Source: Baylisascaris procyonis (Eukaryota > Nematoda > Chromadorea > Rhabditida > Ascarididae). Taken from it: a stretch of DNA of 64,000 bases. Both the position numbers and the translations under genes were made by a program. The stretch spans positions 1,302,001-1,366,000 of the forward strand of contig JAZARR010000237.1 of assembly GCA_037389465.1 (NCBI GenBank), given 5' to 3'. Within the stretch, counting starts at the first letter, position 1. Every line of letters begins with the position of its first letter. Below are positions 34,349 to 46,760 of the stretch, piece after piece. The notes below the pieces were generated by a model that had not been told where the DNA came from, did not search any database, and saw nothing but the letters and a program-made list of their open reading frames with translations.

Positions 34349-35599
34349 CTGGAAAGAAGAACAGGAAGATGAGAAGTGCTCGGGATAAAACTTTCTTTTA
34401 TTTCTGCAACTTTTCTACTTCTTCATTTCATTATGAAATCGGTAGTGCTCACCGATCTTTGCTGAAACTAAACTATACTGAACTAATTATTAGGCGTTGT
34501 TTCCTAAATCAACGTATTAGAGGAAATTGGTTTGATAGCTTGAAGCGTTTAAACTGGATATTTTTTGGCTGAAAACAAGCTAGACGACTCGGCCGCATAG
34601 ATAAGTGGGCAGCAAGAGTCGTTTTAAATTTTACAACGATCACCTAATCATACATTTGTAATGATGAGTAAAAAAAGGTGAGATTTGTAGGGAAATGCCT
34701 CAGAAATGGGAAATACGCAGAAAAAAAAACGACGGAAATTCTTAGTAGATGCACAACAATTTTTGAAAGTTTTAAAAAGTAAATATGATCCATAGATCAA
34801 AAACGGTAAATATTAGCTCGATGGTGCTTCGAAGCTTAGAGAAATCTAAACATTCTATAAAAGCGGTTATTTCGAACCGATTCTCACAAGATTCTGACGA
34901 CTTGGTAGACCTCCTTCTGCCTTCTTTCATCCGTCGCTCTCAAGCTTATGCATTGATTTACTATTGTTTCATGAGTGAAAATATGCAAATTTAGAAAACA
35001 TCATTTCGAAGTAAATAATCGAAATACCTTCAGAATTCATCAATATTAAAACAATCGAAATTGCTAGATCGCCGCATCTCGCATATTACTTCGGCGAAAA
35101 GCAATTTAAAATGAAGCCTTATTAAATTATCCATAAAATTCACCTGTCGAAAAGAGCCATTGTCCTGTTGAAAAAACCGAACCGATTAATAGCTGTTGCG
35201 CATCCCCGAATCGTCAACTTTTTGCCCGTTTTACGTCCTGGAAACTTATAGATCAAATCAACAGTAAGCACGTCAATTTAACAACCACTTCGTAATTTGT
35301 GAATAAATATGGAAATGCGAAATTTTAACTAGCGCTTTCATAGGCGCCTCGCATGCATTTCGCTAGTACCACTCAAGGGACTCATGAAATTCGGGGTTGC
35401 ATAAATTCACCCATGAGAATCGTAAGAGCAATACTCCTAAAGTACATAATCCTGTCACATTTCGCGATATCACTATTAGTACCATTAAACAAAGCTACTG
35501 ATACTGTGGAATGTATCCACCCAAAAACACCATTCGACTCCTAGCTGAGACCTGACTAAAAAAGGCTTGCTTTTATTCCTCGATTCATCCTCTGGTGTC

Positions 35600-36060
35600 C
35601 TAAACGTGGGCAACGAGTACTGTGGCCGAAATGTAACGAGGAATGGTCAAGACTAACAAAAAAACTTCGCACTGCCAAAGACGCAAAGGAACTATCACGT
35701 TCTTGCAGACGAACTCATTGTTTGATGAACTCAAACAATCAACTGCATCCACTAAATCATGCCAACTCAGGACCCAACACATCTGTGTCATCTAAGCGTG
35801 CTGGCCATACCATGGCCTGACCAGTCAAAAAGTTCTTGATTCTTGATCATTCCGATCGGCTTTTGACTTTCGGCGAGACTCAGCATCCCGCCAATGATGG
35901 AATTACAAATTTGAGGATGGATTTTGCACATAAAAGTGTGGCTGATGGTGTCGGCCCACTTTAGGTAGGTAAACTGACTTGTGCACTCGAAGAGTTTGGT
36001 CTCGAACTTTACAAATATGCCACATCCTCTGTTTACAGCGTCCGAACAAATTTTTGCCAA
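35600..36060 (-). CDS. Two overlapping minus-strand frames, unassigned
   Basis: A GC-richer stretch carries 35788-36060 (90 codons; ICSDAVNRGCGIFVKFE, FMCKIHPQICN, FDWSGHGMAST) and, overlapping its stop by ATGA, 35600-35791 (63 codons from a true ATG; MCWVLSWHDLVDAVDC). Both look protein-like, but a third frame is also open in part. It could be an old transposon gene with a frameshift, exons of the Ly6-like locus, or chance. No domain is recognised. Confidence 0.27.
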
Positions 36061-36529
36061 TGATGAGGAAAGAAACTATATCTGCTTTCAGAATTTAACG
36101 AGCACTTACTTCTATGTGCAGTGAGACAAATAGAGGTCATTAAAGGGTATATGAGCATACACCGCTAATACAACAATCAATGTAATCAACTACACTAAAA
36201 ACCAACGAAATGTTCATCTGAGTTTTTGCATGGTCTCGGCACCACTGATTACACTACGATAGCAGAAATATACCACCTATCAAAAGATGTTTGGAAAATT
36301 ACTTTCAATTTATTAAAAACATAAGAAAAGGCGATTTAGTAGAGTATACGACTCGATAGCCGTAAACCTTAGATGTAGATTGCGATGTGCTAAACACTGC
36401 AGTAGTAAATTTACATCTTGGCATATTGTGATGTATGTGAAAAAGTAAATACACGTAACAATTCACTGCAACAATTAGCAGATCTATGAAGCATAACAAA
36501 ACGCTCACCAATTTCAAAAGCCTATAAAA

Positions 36530-38940
36530 GAGCCGATGATGTTTTGGAAAATATTTCTATATTTGGGTACAATGATCACTATGCCATAAAACGATAAATG
36601 AAACATGTAGGAAAGCGTTTCAAAGGCGTCAGTTGTGTTAAGGTTAAATGCACGAAGTGATTAGGAACCACAAATTCAAGTAGTAATGAAATTCATATAA
36701 TTTAATAGGTGCATTGAAATTGATATATTTTTAACGACGACAAATCCAACGATTTTGGCTGCATTGTCCTTTCTCCACTCCCAAGACCAATAAAAGTGAC
36801 TTACCCATAACTATAAAGTCTTGCGATAGCGTTAGACAAATTGTTCTGCAAGGAACAAGGCCGACATTATGTGGCTTCATTGGATCGTCACACTGTGAAG
36901 TAAAATTCTTTGGCTCGAAAAAATACCTATAAAATATTCATCGTTTATGGCTTGCCAAAAATATAAGAGAAGTAGTTTAATACTGGATAATAATATTTCA
37001 TCAATATTTTGCATCATTTGCTCTCTAGCTTATCGGCGAATTTAAGTGATCTCTTTCCGTTGGAATCTTTTCTCTCATGAAGCTTTCTGGTCGGTGGAGA
37101 ACAACGCATCGAACAGATTGTTTCACTTTTACAGGTTTACCTTTACAGCCTTATGATGTCTAATGCAAGCTCTGACAATGAATTTAATCCAATAAAAGAT
37201 CTGCCAGTATGAATTTGCAGCCAATTAATATGCAAACGATATACTCTCTCTAATAACCTGCTTAAATAGAAGCCTTTGTCCGGTGGTTAAAAGCAGCATT
37301 AATACGTTCAAGCTGCATAGTTCACGATCTTCCGGAACTGCTTACGGATACAGTGGCAAATAAAGGATAGAAAAAATGCCTATTCACGTAATTACGATGA
37401 GCTGTTAGCTAAAATGATGGTACCGTAGTGGAAGATCGTTACACATAGGTTAATTCAAATTTATACAACTATGAGTTTTTGCACAAACGACAAAGTTTTC
37501 TTGTTTTCAATATACTTCTTTATCGTACGCCTATGCGCATAGCCCTAGCATGCTAAATGAATAAAATATGCTGGTCGCCCTTTCATGACAAATATTTAAT
37601 TCAATATTCAACTAAGCAATAGCAATCATATTGAGATGGATAATATAGAACTGATGAAAGAATCAGCAGAAAAATTTTGTCGAAAATAATTTCATCCCCA
37701 TTCTTTTGCCTTTCCCCACAAGAAAAAGAAAATAATGTAAAATATTTCATTGACCAGAAACAAAAAAAAAGAGCTTGTAAGTTTATTTCACAAAAGCAGC
37801 TGACATCAATAGATTGAGACAAGTTGATGTTTCGGTCTTTCTTCGAGCACCATCAAAACATCTCGGTTTATTTTTTCGCTTCAGTTCAATTTTTATATCG
37901 TTGTTCTCTAGCAGCGCTATTTTCGATTTTTTTTCCCAAGTCTCCTTCATCCCTCCTTTTTCCCTTCCCTTTTCCGATATACTTTTTGATTTCGCAGTTC
38001 GATAGATAAACACTGAGCTAACTGCGACTAAATTATAAATAAATGTGGTATATTGAACAGAACATCTCTATTGAAGAACCTTGTTTGTTTTATGCATTCC
38101 GTTGAAATTCTATCGTTATAAAATATTTGCGCTAAATTAGATTAGCGCTTTGCAGATGCGTTCTGTGCGCCTAATAATTTAATTATTTAATTGATAGGCA
38201 AACGCAAATTCAGCATAAATCTTAGGCCTCTTTCAAAGATTTATTTCTATTAGTGACGGACGCATCGATATTGCTAGTAAATGAAATTCGTTTCGATGTA
38301 ATTCACTTTCATGCGACATCAATGAGATAATGATGAAAATACAAATGCGTATAATTGCGCGATATTCTATTGCTGGTTTTTCTTTTCGATGAAAAATTGA
38401 ATGGAATATTTTATATAAATAAAATAATGTATAAAATAAAGTGGTGAACGTTGAGAAAGCGATTGATAACCCTAATCAACTACTATTAACTAGTGAGGAA
38501 AATTTCATAATTGAATGTTTATTCATCGATAGTGAAGCGTAAATTCGAGACGGCTTCTACATCCTCCTAGTTGTCGTCAAAAAAAAAAAAAAATAACTGA
38601 CAATATAGATCAACATATAAAGTTCACTTTTCGATAACACTCTAGAGCATTTTTGAGTGACATATGTTAACGTTAACTGACATGTTTCTTTTGAAATGAC
38701 AAACTTATTTTAAACACATTGATTTGTGTACACTTATTTGAGGTCACTTAAGCGTAGCGGTCAATAAATATCAATGTACCGTCAATGAATGCATTTTCTA
38801 TTTCTATAACCGAATAATGTTGGAGCATTTCAAAGAACTGTCTCTAGCGATGGTGAACTTCATAAAGAACGTGGTATAGCCACAACCTTTAGATTATCAT
38901 CTGCGATGCAACAGTATCAGTCAAGAAAATATCGAATACA
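36530..38940. other. No gene recognised
   Basis: AT-rich, within the long intron proposed for the Ly6-like gene. Frames at 37601-38013 lack splice signals and overlap on both strands. Confidence 0.4.
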
Positions 38941-39011
38941 GAACAATTCATTCCCATGTAGCTTTCCTGGATGAAAAACATATGTTGTATGCTTTGGCCT
39001 TTACCTGCCAA

Positions 39012-39154
39012 TTACAAAGGTGAAATATTCGAAGTTGCAAGGAAATGGTAAATCCGTAATAGTTCGCCTCTAATATAACTCTGCACTGAAGGAAATAAAT
39101 TCGTTTTGTTGAACGTAATCCACCAAAGGTAAATCGGCAATGAATAGTAAAATA
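39012..39154 (-). CDS. Candidate terminal exon of a two-exon fragment
   Basis: A strong acceptor (gttttcctttcttctcag) is followed by two bases and 46 codons to TAA: YYSLPIYLWWITFNKTNLF, SYIRGELLRIYHFLA. This phase matches the exon at 40894-41015. In phase 0 the same acceptor opens exactly 50 codons to a good donor (TGGCAG|GTAAAG at 39005) with a different peptide (TIHCRFTFGGL, CRVILEANYYGF). Both readings use real-looking signals, so the frame is unresolved. Confidence 0.38.
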
Positions 39155-40422
39155 CTGAGAAGAAAGGAAAACGGTCAAAAAAAGTATTTTGGAAAACCAA
39201 TACTAGTAGACTGGGCTGTCATAAGTAGGCCCAAACTAAGCAAATAAATTTTTAGTCAAAAATAGTAACAAATAAAAATGTCTTCGGCCGAACAGAGAAT
39301 GGCATATCTAGGAATTTTATGACAGATTAATTTTCTAATCTATTGCCATCAGCGTGGTATCAAGCAAAAAGAGGTTGAAACGCTGATTATGATGACTCCA
39401 ATTTTTTTTTTGTGGTTTCATTTGCTAGCGGTAGAAAAAAGTTACACTAGTTGTTGTAGAAATCAGCACGATAAATAAAAGCTTTCTACAGTTTCTTCTT
39501 TTTAATATGGAGGAGACTGTTTGTTTCCAATCAGCTCTTCAAGCTCCTTCACTCGATGTCACGCCAAGCAAAATAGGAAATAAATTCAGATTTTAGCCGA
39601 CAGATGCCAATAAAAAGTTGAATGCAACCCTAAATGCTGATATTTTCGCCTAAAGATTATACATCCATCGCCTTCATACCGATTTCCGCGTATATTTAAC
39701 TGGTTTCAATTTCCACATATCCATCACCTGATATCATACAAAGATTTCTTCATGTTTGAGTAAATGAAAGCGATATGCAAGTATGTCAACGAGGGATTCT
39801 CATCTTTTAATAGCATGAGCAATCAGCGGAAATAAGCCTTTTATTCACCAAATATACTCAAAAATATCACTAAAAACTTTCTGCTGCTAATTACTTATTG
39901 TATACGCTAGAGAGAGAAAAGATCGTATATTACCTCATTTTCCCATCTGACGACAAAAATATGGCTGCTTGGAAAATCTACGCGTAGTGGACAACGGTAT
40001 ATTTTAAATAAAGCCATTCCTTTATTATTCCTGATGCGCCATTTTAGTGCATTACAGTACCCTCTAAGCGCATGACATATATCAAATGCGTCATAGCTGC
40101 CAAATTAACGGTTTTTTTTCTGAGCCTGTATCCAGGACTTAAGCAGATCTCTTACACTTCTCTCAAACTAGAGCAGAGCAAAAAGAGATGGCAAACTTTT
40201 ACTTATTGCCGCATTTTTTGAGCATTTTCAACTTCTTTTGTTGAATGAACTTTTGTGAGCGTATGCTGCAAATGACAAGACGCTGTTGTTGCAATAGGCT
40301 AAAAATCAACCATTCAGTACCAAGGAAAATTATAGTCTTGATGAGAAGAAGGGATCAAAGCTGAGTTTTCACAACCCCCTCCTCTCCTATCTAATAGCAG
40401 CTCCTCCTCCTTGACAAGGATA

Positions 40423-40485
40423 AAAGAGTGGTATAATGGGTCCTGAAAGCAATGAAAAGAGTGGTGTAATGGGTTCTGAGAGCAT
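40423..40485 (+). repeat. Imperfect tandem duplication
   Basis: A unit of about 32 bases (aaagagtggtataatgggt...) occurs twice in tandem with about five differences. Confidence 0.75.
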
Positions 40486-40757
40486 ATTTGTTTCAATGAG
40501 TAGTTTTCGATGAAGATGCCGCCTTTGAGCCAAAAATTTACGCGCCTTAACAGGCGCTAAGGGAAGTGTCAGACGAGACCCTGTTTAACATAAACATTGG
40601 CGACGAACAGATTAAAATGTGGTCTAAGCACAGTGGCATCGTATCGAACGAGTGCACTCAAAAAAGGAATACACAAGCACTTAATGGATATACCAGGAGT
40701 TCAAGTGGTGCTAGGTGAAAATTTTTTCTTTAACTCAGCCTCAGATCGCATACTGCG

Positions 40758-40758
<1 letters not shown>

Positions 40759-40820
<62 letters not shown>
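40759..40820. repeat. (TA)n microsatellite
   Basis: About 62 bases of TA dinucleotide; source of spurious Ile-Tyr frames on both strands. Confidence 0.97.
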
Positions 40821-40824
<4 letters not shown>

Positions 40825-40893
40825 GCGCTGTATGCTTATCAAGCAAATGGGCTAAATTTTTTCTCTGCAAAGAAGTGCTAAAGCATCGCTTAC

Positions 40894-41015
40894 CTTGACA
40901 TAAAACCGTCCTTAAATAGTTCTTCGTACATTGGAGACATACACGAATAGCAACGGTTCGTCCGCACGTATCCTTAAAAATGAATATTTTAGCACGTTGG
41001 TTGCTTAATGGCAAT
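40894..41015 (-). CDS. Candidate internal exon, Cys-rich
   Basis: The acceptor gttacgccactcag is followed by one base, 40 codons and one base before a strong donor, CAAG|GTAAGC. The peptide includes SNQRAKIFIFKDTCGRT, AIRVCLQCTKNYL and TVLCQ, with four Cys including CxxC. The end phase fits the exon at 39012-39154 across a 1.7 kb intron. The CxxC could bind metal, but no family is recognised and the upstream exon is unknown. Confidence 0.42.
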
Positions 41016-41152
41016 CTGAGTGGCGTAACTGTATTGGCTTCAACTGATTTTACAAGTTTAAATATGCTTGCAACTGAACTGCAAGCAAGAGTAAAACAAG
41101 AATATTCAATTAAGTCATCGAGATGTTTTTTTTTGAGGTTATAATAACAATT

Positions 41153-41398
41153 TCATGATGCAAGACAAAAAATTTTGCTTGAAAAACTTGCTTTCATTGT
41201 TACTAAAGTATTTTTGGTATAATTTATCAGCATTACTGTTTTACAGTAGCCAATCTGTTCGATATGCAAACTGGAATTGGAAATTTCATTTTTATTTGGC
41301 ACAGTGCCAGAAATGGGCGTATTGGAACGCTTCAGTAATTTTAGCTTGATGCATGTTATTTTGAAGCCAAAATAGCGTGTTTTACGATTATAGCTCAC
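41153..41398 (-). CDS. 81-codon frame, unassigned
   Basis: The minus frame reads FKITCIKLKLLKRSNTPISG, IEQIGYCKTVM and ASFSSKIFC. It is protein-like, but the plus strand is also open here (41155-41349) and splice signals are weak. It could be an exon upstream of 40894-41015, though I could not match the phase. Confidence 0.18.
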   Translation of the reverse strand: MSYNRKTRYFGFKITCIKLKLLKRSNTPISGTVPNKNEISNSSLHIEQIGYCKTVMLINYTKNTLVTMKASFSSKIFCLAS

Positions 41399-42887
41399 CT
41401 CCTTGCCTTAACGTCATTTCAGTTTATAACTAAGAGCACAGGTAAAAGAAATAAAAATTTTCAGATAGCAGCAGTAAACAACTCGAGATTGAATCGTGAT
41501 AGAGAAGTGAAGAGGGACTGAAAGAGGATGAGGAGAAGATTGTAGTTGTAAAGAATTGGACGGGGAGGGAAAGAAAAAGGGAAGGGAAAGAAGCACACTA
41601 AATCGCATCTAATAGCACTATTGTCTATAAAGGGGCAATCTACTACTGTGAGTTCCCATTGACGAGAATCAGAAACAAACTTCTAAGAGTGTTTTCTATA
41701 TGCAGTCGATACGTATATCAACCTTCTAATCTCTACTAAAGTGAGCACTGCTCATTTTTGCCCTCATTCAGCACGTATATTATACCCTCGATGATTACAG
41801 ACATTTTCTGCTTATCTCTTCGAATAGTGGCGCCGCAATTCGGTTCCGCCACCTTCATAAGGAAATGTTTTTTCCTCCCCTCTGATGCATCGTTCGATGA
41901 TGTATTCATCTTTGCTGCTGAATCAGCCTAATGCTTCATCGTCATTTGTATATTCATTTCTTTGCAGCACTTATATTCGATTTTTGAATTTGATGAAGCT
42001 TACAATCTCAATTCCAACGTTTACACTATTTATTTAACAAATTTATGAAGAAAACTTTTATTGGCAATGGGTATAAATCGCTCTCGTTGATGATGTCATT
42101 TTTTACAGAAACCGATATGGGTGCTCTTTTTTAAATTATACTCCTTATCTAATTGCATTATGATAAACTACTGCATTTTTTTGGATACAGATCATCTCTG
42201 AATTGAAATCTCTCTAAAACGGAAATGCAGCTCCTGAGTCGCAAATAAAGCGGTCACACTCACAACTACAACTCATTTTTGAATGTTAATACTTCGTCGA
42301 AGTGAAACATATTTCTGCAAGATTTTTCGCATTCAACACAATAGCATAGGAGGTTCACGAGCTAACAAGCGATAGCAATAATCTTCAAAAGCGCTCAATT
42401 ATGCAAACAGACAACGGTTGAAAACCTATAGCTGATAAGCGAATGAATGAGAAAACAATGACTCCAAAATTATAAGCCATCTTCCAAAAAGGAGACGCTT
42501 CTTGAATTAAAGACTCTTTCAACAACTTAAGAAGAAACTTCTGCGGATTTTATTCCATACAAGTGTAAAATTCGCTTAATTAAATCATCATCGATAAAAC
42601 GCCGAAATCTGGCTAGTGGCACATTTAACGCTTTTTTACAGTCTAACGATTACGATCCAAGCGCATTTCAATGAAATTTGAATAGCGAATCAAACTTACT
42701 CGAAGGATCTCAACACTATGCAAGCGTGACATTGAAGCGATTTGTAGGCAAGTTTGGAAAGGTGTGCATCCTGTGCATCTTGTCTCTGCTTTTTCTGCGA
42801 TGAGCTTAAAAAACAATGCTCATCTGTTTTTTGTGTTCTACTAGCGAGTTGGAAATACTATGCACAGCACAGATTTTTTTATACTTG

Positions 42888-42949
42888 GCACTGGCTTAGC
42901 TGCTTTCGCTTTCAGCACTATAGGAAAGCGGAAGCAGCTAAGCCAATGC
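42888..42949. repeat. Stem-loop: 25-base inverted repeat
   Basis: Arms 42888-42912 and 42925-42949 are reverse complements at 23 of 25 positions with a 12-base loop (cagcactatagg); one of the two mismatches is a G-T wobble on the plus transcript. It is by far the strongest GC-rich hairpin noticed in the window. A pre-miRNA-like transcript, a small foldback element or an inverted duplication could produce it. It lies inside a 100-codon plus frame (42754-43056) that is otherwise unconvincing. Confidence 0.85.
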
Positions 42950-43043
42950 TATTTCTGTACAATAATCACTGTTCTTTCTTGAAAAGGATTATAGATTCCC
43001 TTGAGGTTCTTTTTGAGGTCATATGCGCCATTATATTTTATAG

Positions 43044-43184
43044 ACCACCCATCTAAAACTGTACAAATGCATAACGAATGGAAAAGCATTAAAGGAAAAA
43101 TAACTGATATTTGCATTTCCAAGTCAACTGGTTTGGCCAATCCTTGTCCAATATGCGAAAACGGTGAAAAAAAAACGCTTTGCA
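43044..43184 (+). CDS. Candidate exon with CPIC motif
   Basis: The acceptor ttatattttatag is followed by two bases, 46 codons and one base before a strong donor, TGCA|GTGAGT. The peptide has HPSKTVQMHNEWKSIKGK, TDICISKSTGLANPCPIC and ENGEKKTLC, with four Cys. Phase 1 at both ends allows splicing to 45831-45946. The C...CPIC...C spacing suggests a small disulphide or zinc module; no family is assigned. Confidence 0.45.
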
Positions 43185-43699
43185 GTGAGTTTTTGCGACG
43201 CAATCGGAATGTTGCATAAACTTTAAGCAAAAACAAAAAATAAAAAATAAAAATCCTATGGAGTCTCCGACCGATTTGTAGAATAGAATTAATCCATAAA
43301 TTGTAATTTACTTATATGCTTTGGCTTATAAATTGTTATACCAAATTTAATTTCCAACAACTCATCGACAGTTTTATTAATCGGTATGAAAATTGAATCG
43401 GAAAAGGAATGATCCTACAACAACGAATTTCACCTATTCACTATTTTTGAGTCTCATTGGCTACAACTATCTGAGGAACAGCTGCTTATACGCGCATATG
43501 CACAAATATTTGATGTCGGCGAGACATTTGAAAGAAAAAACAAGCAAAAATCTTAATAAAAACAAAAGTTGTAATTCCCTCGCCTTGTGTTGCACTAGAG
43601 CTCATGACGGTCGCTGTTCAAAACGTTAGCAACAGATGTATAAAAATCTCCGGTTTATTTCAATTAGCATTTTAGATTGCTCAAGAATCAATTGATCAA

Positions 43700-45640
43700 T
43701 TTTCAATCAATCAATTCAGTGATCAAATGATCAAATGTTCAAAAAAAAAATCCAGAGAATCTCTGTTCAGCAAGTGATAGCGCTCGTTTTTTCCAATATC
43801 TCAAATTCATAAGCGAATTACTTTTACTATCGTGCGTCGATAACTTACTTCTACTGTAGAAATGACAATAATAAAAAATATCATTCATTAACTATTCTTT
43901 TCTATACCAATGTTTAAATATGCGCTTTCTTCTTTTTTTTGTTAAAAGAATGAAAATCCACGGCACCTTTCAATCAAAGTGGCAATACAATTTGACACTG
44001 AAATATGCTTGCAAAAGAAAAGCTTTTTTTCGTTGAGCATTCTCGAAAATTTTTATTGAAAGTATTAGTAAAAAAATGTGCAAAAGGTCAAAGTTGGACG
44101 TCATTTAGCGAATCATACGACTTGTTTGCACGTAATTTTATGCCATACTTCTTTATCACACATGTCTATTTGACGTTGCACTCGCTAGGTGTAATTTGAG
44201 TAGTGCATTTATGTCACACATATGATACTTCATCTCAACATCTCTATGCTATCGCATTAGACACAAATTTTATGAATTTTAAATAGTAGAGATTATCATT
44301 TTAACGCACAAAAAACAACCGATGCAATAAAATGAGATAGCTTGAAGCACTAATATTGTAAATGAATTGCAATATTGTTGCAAAGATATCGCAATTGCAA
44401 TGAAACATTTCAATTTGCTGCGACAGATAATTTAGATTAAGCAGCAATATAATATTCTCATTGATATTGTTTTCTACTTTGCATACCAGGTATGTGAAAA
44501 AAAAGAAACTAAATGGACTTTTCCTTGTCTCACAAACCCCTCCTAAAAAATTCCTCACATTTTTTTCTGAATGGAATCAAATAGAGCGAATATGATTTTC
44601 ATATGTCACAGAAAATCGAGACAACTCTCGCAAGCGCATAGCAAAACTATCTTCTTCGACTTATTATTTGACTGTTCATTTAAACAATGAAGAATCTCTT
44701 CGCGTGAATTCCAAAGATAGGCCTGAAAGGGATGGAGATTCTAAAGAAATCAAATAGAAATGATATCAAACTTCATACATAATCTCATCGCTAATTCTGC
44801 CGAATGGTGGTAAAGTTAGAGATTGTCGCTAACTCAAAAATGAACTATGAAGCTCAAAAAAAAAAAAAAAAAAACTACAAAGCATTCGTCAGAGAAATTC
44901 GAATCACAAAAACATGACGACCATTCAAAATACCGCAAATTTTAGAAGCGCGACTATTGGAAAAAATATGCAACTGACAGCAAAGAATGTCATTAAAAAA
45001 GTGTATTGCATCTGAGCCGATGCTTTGCTGTGAAATAGTTTTCTAAAATTGCAATTGCTATGAATCTAACTGAGTGAATCTGTTAAACGATCTTCTTTAA
45101 GCTATTATAAGCATTCTCAATAGTCATCGCATTGTTCGAAATTTATAGGAATTTTCCCGAAACCCCTTTATTGATTTAATCGTCTATACGTCATCCGAAA
45201 ATTATTACAATTTTAATACGGTGTAATTTTAAATTAATTTCGTGGAAATAATTTCACTTCTAATACTTTTGATAATAATTTCGTGAAAATTTAATAGAAC
45301 TTTCAAAATTCACAACGGAAAACGCTCTCAAATTTTATCGGAAACTTATTACATCGTCGAAGTCATATACGAATTCCCAAAAAAAATTTATCGTATCACC
45401 AAAAAGAAAAAAAAAAAATTCGCCTATGAATTATCACAAGAAACATCGTATCGTTTAAGTCGTCTGTTTGAGAGAATCGCCAACAATTATTTGAGAGAAT
45501 TTTTCAGTGTTTATTGAATTTATGAATGTATAAGAGTATTTAAATTTTTTTTTTAATTGTGCTAATGAAGAAGCATTGATTATGTGCTCGAGATGTCCTA
45601 TTGTTTTGGATATCGGCTACCCAATATGTACACTTAAAGG
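43700..45640. other. No gene recognised
   Basis: AT-rich, with A runs (43741, 44856, 45408) and clustered TGATCA-type short palindromes at 43685-43740. A 64-codon plus frame at 44005-44199 lacks a good acceptor. Confidence 0.4.
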
Positions 45641-45650
45641 TTGGGAAAAC

Positions 45651-45677
45651 CTCCCTCTCTCTTTCTCTCTCTCTCTA
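45651..45677 (+). repeat. (CT)n-rich microsatellite
   Basis: Imperfect CT dinucleotide tract. Confidence 0.85.
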
Positions 45678-45830
45678 CTCTTGTAATTATTCATTTCATT
45701 AATCATCAGTGGTGTCGCCTTCGGATTCGCTGATTAGAAATGATTCAGATTAGATCAGATCAAGTTCAATTTTTTGGCAACTTTATCTTTCATTATTTCT
45801 CATGGACCAAACATATACGCATTATATCAG

Positions 45831-45946
45831 TGGCTCCGTTGGATGCTTTCAAAGGAAGCGCTTTTTACGAACTTATCAAAGAACTAGACTATTCGCTATC
45901 GTTCGAATCGTTCAAGCAATTCACCGATATTCACTGCATCATCTAA
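45831..45946 (+). CDS. Candidate terminal exon
   Basis: The acceptor cgcattatatcag is followed by two bases and 37 codons to TAA (PLDAFKGSAFYELIKELDYS, FESFKQFTDIHCII). AATAAA overlaps the stop region, which could serve polyadenylation but is unusually close. The peptide is helical-looking with mixed codons. In phase with 43044-43184 across a 2.6 kb intron. No domain is recognised. Confidence 0.35.
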
Positions 45947-46459
45947 TAAAACTTAGCCAAATTCAATCAAGAATATTTTAACGGTAATGCCCAAAGGAAA
46001 GACCTTGACATATTTTGCGTATTTTCCAAAGGCTCACAAATGGCCCAATTTCTGAAAACTGCCTAGAGAGGACAATTCCGGATGAAATTTACAACTGTGG
46101 TTAATAAATTCAGTGGACTACTCTGTAACAAATACGAGATGTCAGGATGTACAAGCAGAGTTGAAATCACCTATTAAACAATTGTTAGTCTAAATAAAAG
46201 ATTAGCATATATTTGAAAAGAAGATCTCTCTTTATACTAGGTGTTGCGCTGTGTGCGCATTATAGAATATTGTATAAGGCTTCGTAGTTATTGCGATCAT
46301 CTCGACAAGTGTACAATGCTCAAGCAGCAAAGTTGCAGCGCTGCATTGTATTAAAGCCCTGCACACAACTTGCTTGGCCACTCTCTAACATGGCCAAATA
46401 AGCATGCAGCTTCTAATAACTTTGTCAAATGATTTGTTAGCTGCTCAGATGGTGTTAGC

Positions 46460-46760
46460 TTTTTGGCTCACCTGAAGCAACGTTCGCGAAGCAGACGATG
46501 AGCAATGACGATAGGTGGGCTGTTAGCATTTGCGTGCTTCGGTTGCTCCCATCAACGAACACTTGAGCGTTGTTCGGGTGCTGTGGCAGTTGCTGTGCCC
46601 AACGAAATGCGATACATGCTTGCCTGCGCCACAGTGCCCAACGTCGATTCTCATCCAATGCGCATCTCGGACGCCTTAACCTTAGTTAGCAGCTTCGGAA
46701 GTCTCTCGTTCCTCGCACACCACCACAATTTGAGAACGCCAACACGCCCAATTAGCAAGA
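46460..46760. promoter_or_regulatory. CpG-rich stretch around the signal-peptide exon
   Basis: About 300 bases with markedly more G+C and CpG than the flanks (roughly 18 CpG in 240 bases by eye). It surrounds and lies 5' of the minus-strand signal-peptide exon, consistent with a promoter or 5' end, or with another exon. No TATA box or trans-splice acceptor was recognised. Confidence 0.3.
46472..46529 (-). CDS. Candidate first exon (signal peptide) of the Ly6-like gene
   Basis: ATG at 46529 encodes MLTAHLSSLLIVCFANVAS, a textbook signal peptide, and ends at TCAG|GTGAGC with one base left over (phase 1). The Ly6-like middle exon at 34213-34348 begins with two bases, so joining restores Ala and an uninterrupted protein of about 124 residues. 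The implied intron is 12.1 kb; intermediate exons or another gene owning this exon cannot be excluded. An upstream ATG (46547) opens a short frame that overlaps this start. The frame antisense to this exon (46505-46891, 128 codons) is taken as a shadow. Confidence 0.5.

Noticed and set aside
34490..34497. TTAGGC, the nematode telomere unit
   Set aside because: Single occurrence, not a tandem array.
46313..46352. Imperfect hairpin (tacaatgc...gcattgta)
   Set aside because: Only eight paired bases at the ends, with a poorly paired interior.
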